A stretch of DNA of 21,098 nucleotides from JANNFX01 sp031380225 (GCA_031380225.1 JANNFX010000124.1:1-21098), one strand, 5' to 3'. Positions 1 to 8,248 are shown, counted from the first letter of the stretch. Numbers and translations are program-made. Notes: generated by a model from the letters alone, not told the origin.

Positions 1-80
1 TTGGGCTGAGCCCTTGCGAAGCCCAACATTTCGCGTTTTTGCTGATGTTGGGCTTCGTGAAGGGCTCAGCCCAACCTACG
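1..80. repeat. Double-hairpin repeat, GTAGGTTGGG family (copy 1, cut by window edge)
   Basis: Bases 1-29 and 45-74 are inverted copies that differ only by a small bulge, with a 15-nt loop. Each arm also folds on itself: TTGGGCT at 1-7 pairs with AGCCCAA at 20-26, and TTGGGCT at 48-54 pairs with AGCCCAA at 68-74. The right end reads CCCAACCTACG, matching the CCCAACCTACAA end of the larger element at 16135-16296, so I put both in one family. The matching left end (CGTAGG) would lie outside the window. It sits downstream of dapE and could act as a transcript end or mRNA-stabilising hairpin, though no T-run follows it on the minus strand. Confidence 0.75.
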
Positions 81-147
81 ACTGTTGTGGATCTGAGCTT
101 ATGCAGCGGACACCTACGTTGTTATCAGAGACAATCAATCAGCATTA

Positions 148-1314
148 TCAAGCCGCCGCGAAATACCCTTCAATAGCGCGTTGATAAATTTCCGTCAGCA
201 TTTCAAGATCGCTGACCGGCACACGCTCGTCGACTTTGTGGATGGTCTCGTTGACGAGTCCGAATTCAATCACTGGGCAATGGTCTTTGATGAATCGCGC
301 GTCGGACGTGCCGCCACCCGTTGTTAGAGCCGGCGTGCGACCGGTGACGGATTTCACCGCCGCGACCATGGTGTCGACCAACGGTCCGGGCGTAGTGAGG
401 AAGACATCGCCGGTTCCCGAAAATCTAACTTCATACTTAGCGCAACTGCTCAACGCCGCTGCATCGCATTGCAAGCGGACCCAGTCTTCGATCGTTGGCC
501 GCACCCACAAATCGTTGTAGCGGATATTGAATGTCGCACGCGCTTCGGCCGGAATGACGTTGGACGCGGTATTGGGCACTGCAATCACAGTGAACTGGCA
601 ATTTGAAGCCTCGAAGTTTTCAGTCCCGCTGTCGATCGGCGCGTTAGCCAACCGCTCGATAAATCGCGCCAGCTTTGGGATTGGATTATCAGCCTTAGCA
701 GGATAAGCAGCGTGGCCCTGCTTGCCGAACACGACAAGTTCGCCAACGACCGACCCGCGGCGTCCGATTTTGATTTCATCGCCGAGCAGTTTCGGATTTG
801 ATGGCTCACCGACGATACAGGCATCGAGCTTTTCGCCGCGATCCTTCAGCCAATCGAGCACCTTCATAGTGCCGTTGATCGACGGGCCTTCTTCATCGCC
901 GGTGATCAGCAGCGACAGCGCACCCTTCGGCAGTCTTTTTGCCTTTTGAAGCCGCGCCACGGCAGCGACGAAGCACGCAATGCCGCCCTTCATATCAACC
1001 GCGCCGCGGCCATAGACGTGGCCATCGCGCAAGGTGCCTGAGAACGGAGGCATGGTCCATGACTTGAAGTCGCCCGGCGGGACAACGTCAGTGTGACCAG
1101 CGAAGCAAAGGTTGGCGCCGCCACCGAGCGTTGCGTACAAGTTCTCGATGTCAGGAGTGCCGTTGTCCTTGAAAGTCATGCGATCGCATTTGAAACCGAG
1201 ACCACCAAGCACACTAGCTAGCAACGTCAGCGCGCCACCTTCATTGGGCGTCACGCTTTCGCATCGGACCAGCGCTTGGGTGAGTGCGATCGGGTCGGTG
1301 GCGTCGAGGGTCAT
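148..1314 (-). CDS. dapE: Succinyl-diaminopimelate desuccinylase
   Basis: This 388-residue M20-family metallohydrolase should remove succinate from N-succinyl-LL-diaminopimelate in the cytoplasm, a late step to meso-diaminopimelate and lysine. The di-zinc motifs are all visible: GHTDVVPPG (H74, D76), GRGAVDMKGG (D107), GDEEGP with the general-base pair E141/E142, VGEPS (E170), and a C-terminal ETIHKVDER with H359. Length and N-terminus (MTLDATDPIALTQALV) fit the DapE family. The C-terminal GGGTSDARFI segment favours DapE over ArgE. It lies 112 bp downstream of ubiG on the same strand, so co-transcription is possible but unproven. In many alphaproteobacteria dapE is near truA; here truA is about 5.5 kb away. 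The second M20 enzyme in the window (13081-14247) is the ArgE-type paralogue. Confidence 0.95.
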   Translation of the reverse strand: MTLDATDPIALTQALVRCESVTPNEGGALTLLASVLGGLGFKCDRMTFKDNGTPDIENLYATLGGGANLCFAGHTDVVPPGDFKSWTMPPFSGTLRDGHVYGRGAVDMKGGIACFVAAVARLQKAKRLPKGALSLLITGDEEGPSINGTMKVLDWLKDRGEKLDACIVGEPSNPKLLGDEIKIGRRGSVVGELVVFGKQGHAAYPAKADNPIPKLARFIERLANAPIDSGTENFEASNCQFTVIAVPNTASNVIPAEARATFNIRYNDLWVRPTIEDWVRLQCDAAALSSCAKYEVRFSGTGDVFLTTPGPLVDTMVAAVKSVTGRTPALTTGGGTSDARFIKDHCPVIEFGLVNETIHKVDERVPVSDLEMLTEIYQRAIEGYFAAA

Positions 1315-1426
1315 GCGGACAAAACTGCTTGATAGTTTGCCGGCCTGTTTAAGACTCCGTCATCCCGGCGGAGGACGGGAGGACGGCTGTCGAGAGATCG
1401 TGCCATTTACGGAACCATGCTCCTGT

Positions 1427-2209
1427 CTATGCCGGCTTGGCTGCCGCGGCTAGATAATTGACATCAGTGTCTGAGGATAAACTCCACCGGTCGCGCAGGG
1501 GATCGAAGGTCATGCCGGAAAAGCGCGGGGTCTCAAGTCCGGCGGCTCGGACAAATCGGCCGAGTTCATCGGGTGTCACGAACCGTTCCCATTGATGGGT
1601 GCCGCGCGGAAGCCATCCCAGGACATATTCAGCCGCGACAATCGCCAGCGCGTAGGACTTTATATTCCGGTTGATGGTTGAAAGCACCAGCAAACCACCT
1701 GGCCGAACTAAGCTCGCGCAGGTTTTAATGAACGCACCAACATCGGGCACATGTTCAACCACTTCAAGGCAGACCACGACATCAAAAGTCAATCCCTCTG
1801 AAGCGAGGTCTTCCGCCAACGCGGCGCGATAATCGATCGACAACCCCTGCGGCTCCGCATGGGCGCGGGCTGCGGCAATGGTCTCAGCCCCGGGATCAAT
1901 ACCGGTCACAATGGCACCCATCCGGGTCAGTGGCTCCGAGACGAGCCCGCCGCCACACCCGATATCCAAAATGGTGAGGTCCTTGAGCGGCTTCAGTCCG
2001 CCACTGACACGGCCGAAGTGGCGCACAATCTCGTCCCGGACAAAGGTTAAGCGCGTCGGCCCAAGCTTATGCAGCGGTTTGAATTTGCCAGCTGCATCCC
2101 ACCACTCGTCCGCCATGCGCCGGAAGCGCTCGACTTCGGCAGGGTCAAGATTGCGATCGGAAGCGCCTGAAGCCAATCCGGCCTTATGAGGAGAAGTCTC
2201 TGTAATCAT
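1427..2209 (-). CDS. ubiG: Ubiquinone biosynthesis O-methyltransferase UbiG
   Basis: A class I SAM-dependent methyltransferase that carries out the two O-methylation steps of ubiquinone biosynthesis. From the chosen ATG the product is 260 residues. The N-terminal ERFRRMADEWWDAAGKFKPLH segment is typical of UbiG. The SAM-binding glycine loop LDIGCGGGLVSEP starts near residue 81, followed by GIDPGAETI and CLEVVEHVPD. The open frame continues upstream to 2296, but that extension (MRPSIPEPG...) is not family-like. The ATG at 2209 (MITETSPHKAG) is preferred even though its ribosome site is weak, so the start is less certain than the gene. It is divergent from lysC with about 150 bp between starts, an arrangement I recognise from other alphaproteobacteria. 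A TTGACA hexamer reading on the minus strand (2239-2244) has no well-spaced -10 before the chosen start. Confidence 0.93.
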   Translation of the reverse strand: MITETSPHKAGLASGASDRNLDPAEVERFRRMADEWWDAAGKFKPLHKLGPTRLTFVRDEIVRHFGRVSGGLKPLKDLTILDIGCGGGLVSEPLTRMGAIVTGIDPGAETIAAARAHAEPQGLSIDYRAALAEDLASEGLTFDVVVCLEVVEHVPDVGAFIKTCASLVRPGGLLVLSTINRNIKSYALAIVAAEYVLGWLPRGTHQWERFVTPDELGRFVRAAGLETPRFSGMTFDPLRDRWSLSSDTDVNYLAAAAKPA

Positions 2210-2358
2210 ATCTGAAAAGGCGCTGCCCTTGGGCACAATGTCAATACGAAAGTATCGCGTTGCGATGGCGCCCGGTTCTGGTATGGAGGGCCGCATTCAT
2301 TGAGTTTGAGCTGAGTAACATGAGTCCGCTGGGGCACGCGGGACAGGAACGATCACGA

Positions 2359-3621
2359 ATGGCGACAGTTGTCATGAAATTCGGCGGCACCTCGGTCGCC
2401 AACGTCGAGCGCATTCGCAATGTTGCCGCCCACGTCAAACGCGAAGTGGACGCGGGCAACAAGGTTGCCGTCGTCGTCTCCGCTATGTCCGGCGCCACCA
2501 ACCAGCTCGTCGCCTGGGTGAACGATGCCTCGAACCTGGCTGACAAGCGCGAATATGATGCTGTCGTCGCCAGCGGCGAACAGGTGACCGCCGGACTGAC
2601 GGCGATTGTATTGCAGTCGATGGGAATCAAGGCACGTTCATTTCAAGGCTGGCAAGTGCCGATCCACACCGACATTCAGCATGGTTCGGCACGCATGATC
2701 GAGGTGCCGGCGACGAACCTTCGCGCATGCCTCGATAATGGCGAAGTTGCAGTCATCACAGGCTTTCAAGGCGTTGAACCCAAGACTGGCCGTATCGCCA
2801 CCTTGGGCCGCGGCGGATCTGATACCAGCGCAGTTGCCATAGCCGTGGCGCTCAAGGCTGACGTTTGCGACATCTACACCGACGTTGATGGTGTCTACAC
2901 AACCGACCCGCGCATCGTCGCTAAAGCCAAGCGCTTGCCCAAAGTCTCTTACGAAGAGATGCTGGAAATGGCCTCGTCTGGTTCAAAAGTGCTGCAGACT
3001 CGCTCGGTCGAACTGGCCATGGTGCACCGCGTCAGAACCCGGGTGTTGTCGAGCTTTGTGAAGCCCGAAGACATGCAACCCGTGCGCATGGACAATCTGG
3101 AAAACATCGGAACTATCGTTTGCGACGAGGATGAGATCGTGGAACAGCAAATCGTCAGTGGCATCGCTTACGCACGCGACGAGGCCAAGATCACCATTCT
3201 CAAGGTCGAGGATAAGCCAGGCATCGCGGCCCGGATTTTCGGGCCGTTGGCGGACGCTTCGATCAATGTCGATATGATCGTCCAAAACGTGTCAGACGAC
3301 GGCCGTTATGCCAACATGACCTTTACAGTCCCGGCTGCCGAGTTGGCGCGCGCTCTTGACGTTTTGAAGGGCGCCAAAAAAGATATTGGCTATTTTGACA
3401 TGTCAAGCTCGGCCGATGTGGCTAAGATTTCAGCAATCGGCATCGGTATGCGCAGCCATGCCGGAGTTGCAGCGCAAATGTTTAAGGCATTGTCAGAAAA
3501 AGGCATTAATATTCTTGCGATTACGACGTCGGAGATCAAAATCAGCGTGTTGATCAATGCTGCCTATGCCGAGCTGGCTGTGCGCACACTGCACTCGCTC
3601 TATGGTCTTGATGCCGCCTGA
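2359..3621 (+). CDS. lysC: Aspartate kinase
   Basis: Phosphorylates L-aspartate with ATP, the committed step toward lysine/diaminopimelate, threonine and methionine. The 420-residue product starts MATVVMKFGGTSV; the KFGGTSV nucleotide-binding motif begins at residue 7. GRGGSDTSAVA and the DVDGVYTTDPR substrate-site segment follow. The C-terminal third has two ACT modules (ITILKVEDKPGIAARIF and ISAIGIGMRSHAGVAAQMF), so feedback control by a pathway amino acid is expected. The start at 2359 is supported by AGGAA 9 nt upstream; the longer open frame from 2260 adds a segment not found in the family. It is followed 152 bp later by ptsP on the same strand, a neighbourhood conserved in alphaproteobacteria. 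Confidence 0.96.
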   Translation: MATVVMKFGGTSVANVERIRNVAAHVKREVDAGNKVAVVVSAMSGATNQLVAWVNDASNLADKREYDAVVASGEQVTAGLTAIVLQSMGIKARSFQGWQVPIHTDIQHGSARMIEVPATNLRACLDNGEVAVITGFQGVEPKTGRIATLGRGGSDTSAVAIAVALKADVCDIYTDVDGVYTTDPRIVAKAKRLPKVSYEEMLEMASSGSKVLQTRSVELAMVHRVRTRVLSSFVKPEDMQPVRMDNLENIGTIVCDEDEIVEQQIVSGIAYARDEAKITILKVEDKPGIAARIFGPLADASINVDMIVQNVSDDGRYANMTFTVPAAELARALDVLKGAKKDIGYFDMSSSADVAKISAIGIGMRSHAGVAAQMFKALSEKGINILAITTSEIKISVLINAAYAELAVRTLHSLYGLDAA

Positions 3622-3653
3622 CTTTCAATATCTTACGACGCCTGAATACTTGA

Positions 3654-3687
3654 GCCGGAACCCTGCCTTTGCCTTGGGAAATCCGGC
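3654..3687 (+). other. Hairpin in the lysC-ptsP gap
   Basis: GCCGGA at 3654-3659 pairs with TCCGGC at 3682-3687. The stem can be extended inward by CCC and GGG around a pyrimidine-rich loop. There is no T-run after it, so it is not a canonical intrinsic terminator. A second small stem, GCCCA/TGGGC, lies at 3725-3738. Either could attenuate or process a lysC-ptsP transcript; this is inference. Confidence 0.35.
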
Positions 3688-3773
3688 AAACCAGTATACC
3701 CGTGGTTTCACGATGGAGTCTTGAGCCCAATGCTGGGCCCGAGCCCATCAGTCAATTCGAGCGGCTACCGGCT

Positions 3774-6068
3774 ATGCCCACCCGACGCGGCGATGAGCCC
3801 CGTATAGTATCGTCCGAACCGGCCATGCGCATCATCATGCGCCGGTTGCGGGACATTATGGCCGAAGCGGGCGATGGCCAGTCGCGGCTCGATAAGATCG
3901 TGCGCCAGATCGCTGGCGTCATGGTCACTGACGTTTGCTCCGTCTACTTGAAGCGCCAAGATGGCACGTTGGAGCTGTTTGCAACGGAAGGCCTCAAATC
4001 AACTGCCGTTCATGCTACTCGGCTGCTGAAGGGCGAAGGCTTGGTCGGACGGTGCGCCGAACTCAACATCACCATCAACGAATCCGATGCGCCGACCCAC
4101 CCGTCGTTTTCGTTCCGGCCTGAAACCGGTGAAGAAATCTACCATTCACTGCTTGCTGTTCCCATTCAGCGCAGTGGCCAAGTGCTGGGCGTGCTGGTCG
4201 TACAAAACAAAGCCACCAAGGAGTATTCCGACGAAGACGTTGAGGTCCTGCAAGCGACCGCAATGGTCATGGCCGAACAGCTCGTGTCTGGTGCGGTGGC
4301 CGGCACTGGCGCGCACCTCGAACTGACCAAGTCGCTGACAACCGTCATCGCAGGCGAGCCGATTTCCGAAGGCATCGCGATGGGTCACGTCGTGCTGCAC
4401 GCGAGCCGCATTGTCGTCGAACGCCTGATGGCCGATGACCCGGCCGAAGAAATGCTGCGGCTCGATTCAGCGCTGCATGAATTGCGCACTTCGCTTGATG
4501 AGATGATCGATCACGAACATCTGTCTAAGGCCGGAGAGCACCGCGACGTGCTCGAAGCATATCGCATGTTCGCCAATGACCGGGGCTGGGAACGGCGGCT
4601 GCGCGAAGCCATGCAAGGCGGGCTGACAGCCGATGCCGCCGTTGAACGCGTCCAGAACAGCATGCGCACTAAAATGCTGCGTCAGGAAGATCCGTTCTGG
4701 CGCGAACGCCATCGCGACCTCGACGACCTGTCCGATCGTCTGCTGCGCATTCTTGCCGGGCGAACGGGCGGGCCTGTTCGCGACGACGAAATGCCGCCGG
4801 ATGCGATTCTGGTTTCGCGCACCATGGGTCCGGCAGAATTGCTTGATTATGACCGCACCAAGCTACGTGGCCTCATCATTGAAGATGGCAGCGGACAAAG
4901 CCATGTCGCCATCGTCGCTAAGGCGCTAGGCATTGCAGCAATTGGCCAAGCTATGGGTATTGTCGAACGCGTCAAGTCGGGCGACGCCATTATTTGCGAT
5001 GCCGTGACCGGTGAAGTGCACGTGCGGCCATCGCCGGAAGTGGTGCACGCATACGCCGAAAAAGTCCGTTTCCGCGCGCGCCGTCAAAAGCGGTACGCGG
5101 CACTCCGCGATGTGCCAGCGACCACCAAAGATGGCATCAGGATATCCGTCAATATCAATGCCGGCTTGTTGGTCGACATGCCTCACCTAAAGCAATCTGG
5201 CGCTGATGGCGTCGGCTTGTTCCGCACCGAACTGCAATTCATGTTGTCGAACACACTACCGCGCCTTGAGCGGCAGATTCAGACCTATAGCGCCGTCCTC
5301 GACGAAGCTGGAGCCAAGCCAGTTGTATTCCGTACGCTTGATATCGGCGGCGATAAGGTGCTCCCGTATCTGCGTCACATGACGGAAGAAAATCCGGCCA
5401 TTGGCTGGCGTGCAATCCGCATGTCGCTCGACCGGCCAGCACTGTTTCGGATTCAATTCCGCGCCATGCTTCGTGCCGCCGACGGCCGCCCATTGTCGGT
5501 TATGATCCCGATGGTCTCAACGTCGGCTGAAATGGACGCGATCCGGTCGCTGATCGACCGCGAAATCGAGCTCATGAAAAAATCACATCGCAAAGTGCCA
5601 ACAAAGCTCAAGATCGGCGCCATGATCGAAGTACCGAGCTTGTTATTCGAACTCGACGCGCTGTTGCCAAAAGTTGATTTCGTCTCAGTCGGCAGCAACG
5701 ATTTGCTGCAGTTCTTGTTTGCTGCTGACCGCTCCAATGCGCGCGTTGGCAGCCGCTATGACGCACTGACGGCGTCGGCCATGCGAGCCTTCAAGACGTT
5801 ATTCAAATCCTGCAAGAAGCACAAAGTTCCGGTCACAGTTTGCGGTGAGATGGCCAGCCGTCCGGTTGAAGCCATGGCGTTGATCGGCCTTGGTTGCCGC
5901 TCGATCTCCATGGGGCCAGCTTCAATTGGCCCTGTCAAAGCCATGGTGCTGTCGCTCGATTCAAAGCGCATCACCGACCTCATGGACGAATTGCTCAAGT
6001 CCAACACCGGCAATCTGCGTGCCGCATTGGAAGTGTTCGCAAAATCGGAAAAAATCCAACTGCATTAG
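3774..6068 (+). CDS. ptsP: Phosphoenolpyruvate-protein phosphotransferase PtsP (EI-Ntr)
   Basis: Enzyme I of the nitrogen-related PTS, a cytoplasmic protein that passes phosphate from phosphoenolpyruvate to NPr. The 764-residue product has an N-terminal GAF domain (about residues 20-170), which senses a nitrogen metabolite such as glutamine in studied homologues. It continues with the helical HPr/NPr-binding region, the phospho-histidine swivel GSGQSHVAIVAKALGIAA with H377, and the PEP-binding TIM barrel. Barrel motifs include GVGLFRTELQFM, FRTLDIGGDK, SVGSNDLLQF and the catalytic VCGEMASRP cysteine. The frame is open back to a TTG at 3669, but MPTRRGDEPRIVSSEPAMRIIMRRLRDIM at 3774 matches how homologues begin; no strong ribosome site marks it. 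In related genomes prfA commonly follows; here a repeat pair and a convergent small gene follow instead. Confidence 0.94.
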   Translation: MPTRRGDEPRIVSSEPAMRIIMRRLRDIMAEAGDGQSRLDKIVRQIAGVMVTDVCSVYLKRQDGTLELFATEGLKSTAVHATRLLKGEGLVGRCAELNITINESDAPTHPSFSFRPETGEEIYHSLLAVPIQRSGQVLGVLVVQNKATKEYSDEDVEVLQATAMVMAEQLVSGAVAGTGAHLELTKSLTTVIAGEPISEGIAMGHVVLHASRIVVERLMADDPAEEMLRLDSALHELRTSLDEMIDHEHLSKAGEHRDVLEAYRMFANDRGWERRLREAMQGGLTADAAVERVQNSMRTKMLRQEDPFWRERHRDLDDLSDRLLRILAGRTGGPVRDDEMPPDAILVSRTMGPAELLDYDRTKLRGLIIEDGSGQSHVAIVAKALGIAAIGQAMGIVERVKSGDAIICDAVTGEVHVRPSPEVVHAYAEKVRFRARRQKRYAALRDVPATTKDGIRISVNINAGLLVDMPHLKQSGADGVGLFRTELQFMLSNTLPRLERQIQTYSAVLDEAGAKPVVFRTLDIGGDKVLPYLRHMTEENPAIGWRAIRMSLDRPALFRIQFRAMLRAADGRPLSVMIPMVSTSAEMDAIRSLIDREIELMKKSHRKVPTKLKIGAMIEVPSLLFELDALLPKVDFVSVGSNDLLQFLFAADRSNARVGSRYDALTASAMRAFKTLFKSCKKHKVPVTVCGEMASRPVEAMALIGLGCRSISMGPASIGPVKAMVLSLDSKRITDLMDELLKSNTGNLRAALEVFAKSEKIQLH

Positions 6069-6085
6069 ACGCGCGTCACGGACGC

Positions 6086-6223
6086 CTGGTTCCCGGAGTT
6101 AGCGCGAGTTTGCGAGCGGTAACATCCGGGATCTTCACCCGGAATAAATTGCACTGGATACTTCGACCCGTGAAGATCCCGGAACTGATCGCGCACTTCG
6201 TTCGCGACCTGTCCGGGAACCAG
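6086..6223. repeat. Pair of head-to-head REP-like hairpins (BIME-like)
   Basis: Two 57-bp arms (6086-6142 and 6167-6223) are inverted copies around a 24-nt spacer. Their outer 12 bases (CTGGTTCCCGGA) and inner 14 bases (TCCGGGATCTTCAC) are identical; the middles differ. Each arm folds alone: TCCCGGA at 6091-6097 pairs with TCCGGGA at 6125-6131, with GTTA/TAAC inside. The right arm has the same TCCCGGA/TCCGGGA stem with GATCGCG/CGCGACC-type pairing. Middles that diverge but keep their own dyads suggest selection on hairpin structure. It lies between the convergent ends of ptsP and the GrlR-like gene. Confidence 0.85.
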
Positions 6224-6279
6224 GAGTTAAAACTGGAACACCGGTGTTTCTCCGGCGCTTTGAACAGCGGCGGTTGCCA

Positions 6280-6648
6280 TCAGTGCGGCACCGGGCCCAA
6301 AAACGAAACTGCGATTTCTACCGGCGTCCCTGCAATCTCTACGTTGGCCCGGCGCGCTTTGATGGCTCGATCAAAGGCAGCGATGACGTCAATACTGGCT
6401 CCACTTGGTCCAGCCGTAAACCCGGTGACGAGTTCGCCACCGGGCGGAACGTCGATTTGGATTTTGACGGTGTCTTGTCCAGTCGCCGAATCTTCTCCGT
6501 AGATACCCGTGAATACGCCGCCCCATGGACCGGACCCGAGGATGGTGCCGTTTCGCAGCACGACAAGCGCCTCTCCCGCTGGGTCAAGGAGGCGCCGCCG
6601 TTGACGGACGCGCTGAATCGATAGTCCGTAGATTCCTTCCATGAGCAT
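6280..6648 (-). CDS. Small GrlR-like protein of unknown role
   Basis: A 122-residue predicted cytoplasmic protein starting MLMEGIYGLSIQRV. The pattern MxEGxY at the start, then GEALVVLRNGTILGSGPWGGVFTGIYG, then a beta-rich second half ending with a conserved-looking IAGTPVEIAVSFLGPV, resembles the small GrlR-type beta-barrel proteins. The name comes from the type III secretion regulator of enteropathogenic E. coli, but most relatives occur without type III secretion and have no known role. None is visible here. There is no signal peptide. No Shine-Dalgarno precedes either ATG (6648 or 6642). A weak promoter candidate puts the transcript start at the ATG itself. The family call rests on pattern memory, so the function is unassigned. 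Confidence 0.7.
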   Translation of the reverse strand: MLMEGIYGLSIQRVRQRRRLLDPAGEALVVLRNGTILGSGPWGGVFTGIYGEDSATGQDTVKIQIDVPPGGELVTGFTAGPSGASIDVIAAFDRAIKARRANVEIAGTPVEIAVSFLGPVPH

Positions 6649-6654
6649 CGGACT

Positions 6655-6682
6655 AGGATAGCGCTACGCGGCCTAGTTGCAA
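6655..6682 (-). promoter_or_regulatory. Possible leaderless promoter of the GrlR-like gene
   Basis: Reading the minus strand, TTGCAA (6677-6682), a 16-nt spacer and TATCCT (6655-6660) match four of six positions in each sigma-70 box. The -10 box ends 6 nt before the ATG at 6648, so the transcript would begin about at the start codon. This agrees with the missing ribosome site. The hexamers are weak, so this is only a candidate. Confidence 0.25.
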
Positions 6683-6707
6683 TAAATACAGAGTTCTTTG
6701 GTTGAAA

Positions 6708-6723
6708 ATTCAGCGCGCTGAAT
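6708..6723. promoter_or_regulatory. 16-bp perfect palindrome, operator candidate
   Basis: ATTCAGCGCGCTGAAT is a perfect 16-bp palindrome with no central gap. It lies in the 199-bp divergent region between the GrlR-like gene (start 6648) and truA (start 6848). Its position about 60 bp upstream of the GrlR-like start suits a dimeric repressor or activator site. No known regulator box is recognised in it. Confidence 0.4.
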
Positions 6724-6847
6724 AAGCGTTCGTAACGAGATTTTAGCCACGCCGGCTATGGAACGTCCTTATCGAATACTTACGAGGATGACCAAAACGA
6801 GCCGATAGGCTAGAGCGGGTGCCCTGACACCTTGAGCTCACCCAGTT

Positions 6848-7603
6848 ATGCCGCGCTATCGCCTCCAAATTGAATATGTCGGAACCCCATTTGTCGGCTG
6901 GCAAGTGCAAGCCGAAGGCGTATCTGTGCAATCTGCTCTTGCAGCCGCAATCCACGCCTTTTCAGGCGAGCGCGTTGTGGTGCGAGGCGCGGGCCGAACC
7001 GATGCTGGCGTACATGCGCTCGGCCAAGTGGCACATATCGATCTCAGCAAAGACTGGGACGCGTTCAGAGTTAGCGAGGCGATCAACCATCATGTGCGGC
7101 CAAATCCAATAGCGATTTCGAATGCCGCGCGTGTGGCCGATACATTTGATGCTCGCTTCTCTGCCACCAAACGGCATTATCTCTATCGCATCATGACACG
7201 GCGTGCGCGGCCGGTTCTCGAAACTGATCGCGTCTGGTGGTTGACGCAACCGTTAGATAGCGGCGCCATGCACGACGCGGCCCAGGTGCTGGTCGGGCAT
7301 CACGATTTCACGACCTTCCGAGCGACCCAGTGCCAGGCAAATTCGCCGATGCGGACGGTCGATAGTTTCCGTTTCTCGAAGACAGGAGACGAAATCCGGA
7401 TCGAAGTTTCGGCGCAGTCATTCCTCCACAACCAGGTGAGATCCATGGTCGGAAGCTTGAAACTTGTTGGCGAAGGCAAATGGACGGCGGCCGATCTCAA
7501 ATCAGCGCTCGCCGCCGCCGACCGGACCGCGTGCGGCCCCGTCGCGCCCGCGGCCGGGCTTTATCTCGCTCGTGTCGACTACCCGCCTGAAGGAGGTTAC
7601 TGA
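6848..7603 (+). CDS. truA: tRNA pseudouridine(38-40) synthase TruA
   Basis: Converts uridines 38-40 of the tRNA anticodon stem-loop to pseudouridine. The 251-residue length is normal. MPRYRLQIEYVGTPFVGWQ is the family N-terminus. GRTDAGVHALGQ contains the catalytic aspartate D52, and SFLHNQVRSMVGSL is the C-terminal family motif. The ATG at 6848 is the natural start although its ribosome site is weak. It is alone here rather than in the fmt/def or dapE clusters often seen in alphaproteobacteria. Its stop overlaps the end of the convergent exported-protein gene by 7 bp, so the two messages must have overlapping 3' ends. Confidence 0.96.
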   Translation: MPRYRLQIEYVGTPFVGWQVQAEGVSVQSALAAAIHAFSGERVVVRGAGRTDAGVHALGQVAHIDLSKDWDAFRVSEAINHHVRPNPIAISNAARVADTFDARFSATKRHYLYRIMTRRARPVLETDRVWWLTQPLDSGAMHDAAQVLVGHHDFTTFRATQCQANSPMRTVDSFRFSKTGDEIRIEVSAQSFLHNQVRSMVGSLKLVGEGKWTAADLKSALAAADRTACGPVAPAAGLYLARVDYPPEGGY

Positions 7604-8121
7604 CATGCATCCAAGCCGCGGCCCGGAGCGTAGGTGCCAGCCATGGCATCGATCACAGAATCATAAGTCTCGCGAGTATCGACTGAATATAGCAGCGCCC
7701 AGCTATTGATGAGCCGGCCGCCGCACGTGAAACTCACGCGTTCGTAGAAGTGCCGGTCACCGACCGTTCCCGACACCACAAAATACGTCGCTCTCACTGG
7801 CGCGAAGTCGAGATCTGCGCCAGCGTAATTCTGCTCCAAGATCTGCGCGCGATATTCAAGCAGGGTCATACTGTCGTCGTTGGCAAATGCGCCGATGATG
7901 AGCTTAGCTTTGCCATCGCGCGACACCAAGACTTGCCCGTCTTCGCTGATCTTGCCGCCGTCAGTGGTGAACACACTGCTCGGATAGGCCATTTTGAAGC
8001 CATATCGCGCGCTGCTGACTTCAGACCACTCTGCGTATCGAACCGACCCCGCATTGGCTGGCAGCAGCAGAATCAAAGACCCTACAGCAAACATAACTGA
8101 CGTTTTGAGCTTTCGTCCCAT
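7597..8121 (-). CDS. Exported protein of unknown function
   Basis: A 174-residue product from the ATG at 8121, supported by GGAAG 9 nt upstream; an earlier in-frame ATG at 8157 has no ribosome site. The N-terminus (MGRKLKTSVMFAVGSLILLLPANAGS) is a signal peptide with a likely cleavage after the ANA/G region, so the mature protein should be periplasmic. The mature part has SARYGFKMAYPSSVF near its start, a pattern common in small exported alphaproteobacterial proteins, and two cysteines (FTCGG and the C-terminal DACQ) that could form a disulfide. I do not recognise a named domain. The gene is convergent with and overlaps truA, and is divergent from the HNH gene. Confidence 0.8.
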   Translation of the reverse strand: MGRKLKTSVMFAVGSLILLLPANAGSVRYAEWSEVSSARYGFKMAYPSSVFTTDGGKISEDGQVLVSRDGKAKLIIGAFANDDSMTLLEYRAQILEQNYAGADLDFAPVRATYFVVSGTVGDRHFYERVSFTCGGRLINSWALLYSVDTRETYDSVIDAMAGTYAPGRGLDACQ

Positions 8122-8248
8122 GACGAGAGGCTTCCCAAGTCCTGCAAGGAACGCCATTCAAACCGCAGCCATTCTAACTACATTGCACCGGAATTATAAG
8201 GTAACGCGGACGCTCTCCACCGCAATTCTAGCGACACCGGTGAAACGC

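Noticed and set aside
1315..1426. Intrinsic terminator or full REP between ubiG and dapE
   Set aside because: Only a short CCGTC/GACGG stem with a GTCATCCCGGC-like stretch is seen; no T-run and no second arm, so it is noted only as a possible REP fragment.
2210..2358. Lysine riboswitch or leader-peptide attenuator before lysC
   Set aside because: No lysine-riboswitch core, no Lys-rich short ORF and no terminator stem in the 150-bp divergent region.
5894..6502. 202-codon plus-strand frame running from inside ptsP through the repeat
   Set aside because: It overlaps the coding end of ptsP in another frame, translates the inverted repeat and continues antisense to the GrlR-like gene; no start signal or family pattern.
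7605..7709. Possible small plus-strand gene after truA, because AGGAGG precedes an ATG at 7605
   Set aside because: The AGGAGG is within the truA 3' end, the ORF is only 34 codons, composition-like, and antisense to the exported-protein gene.
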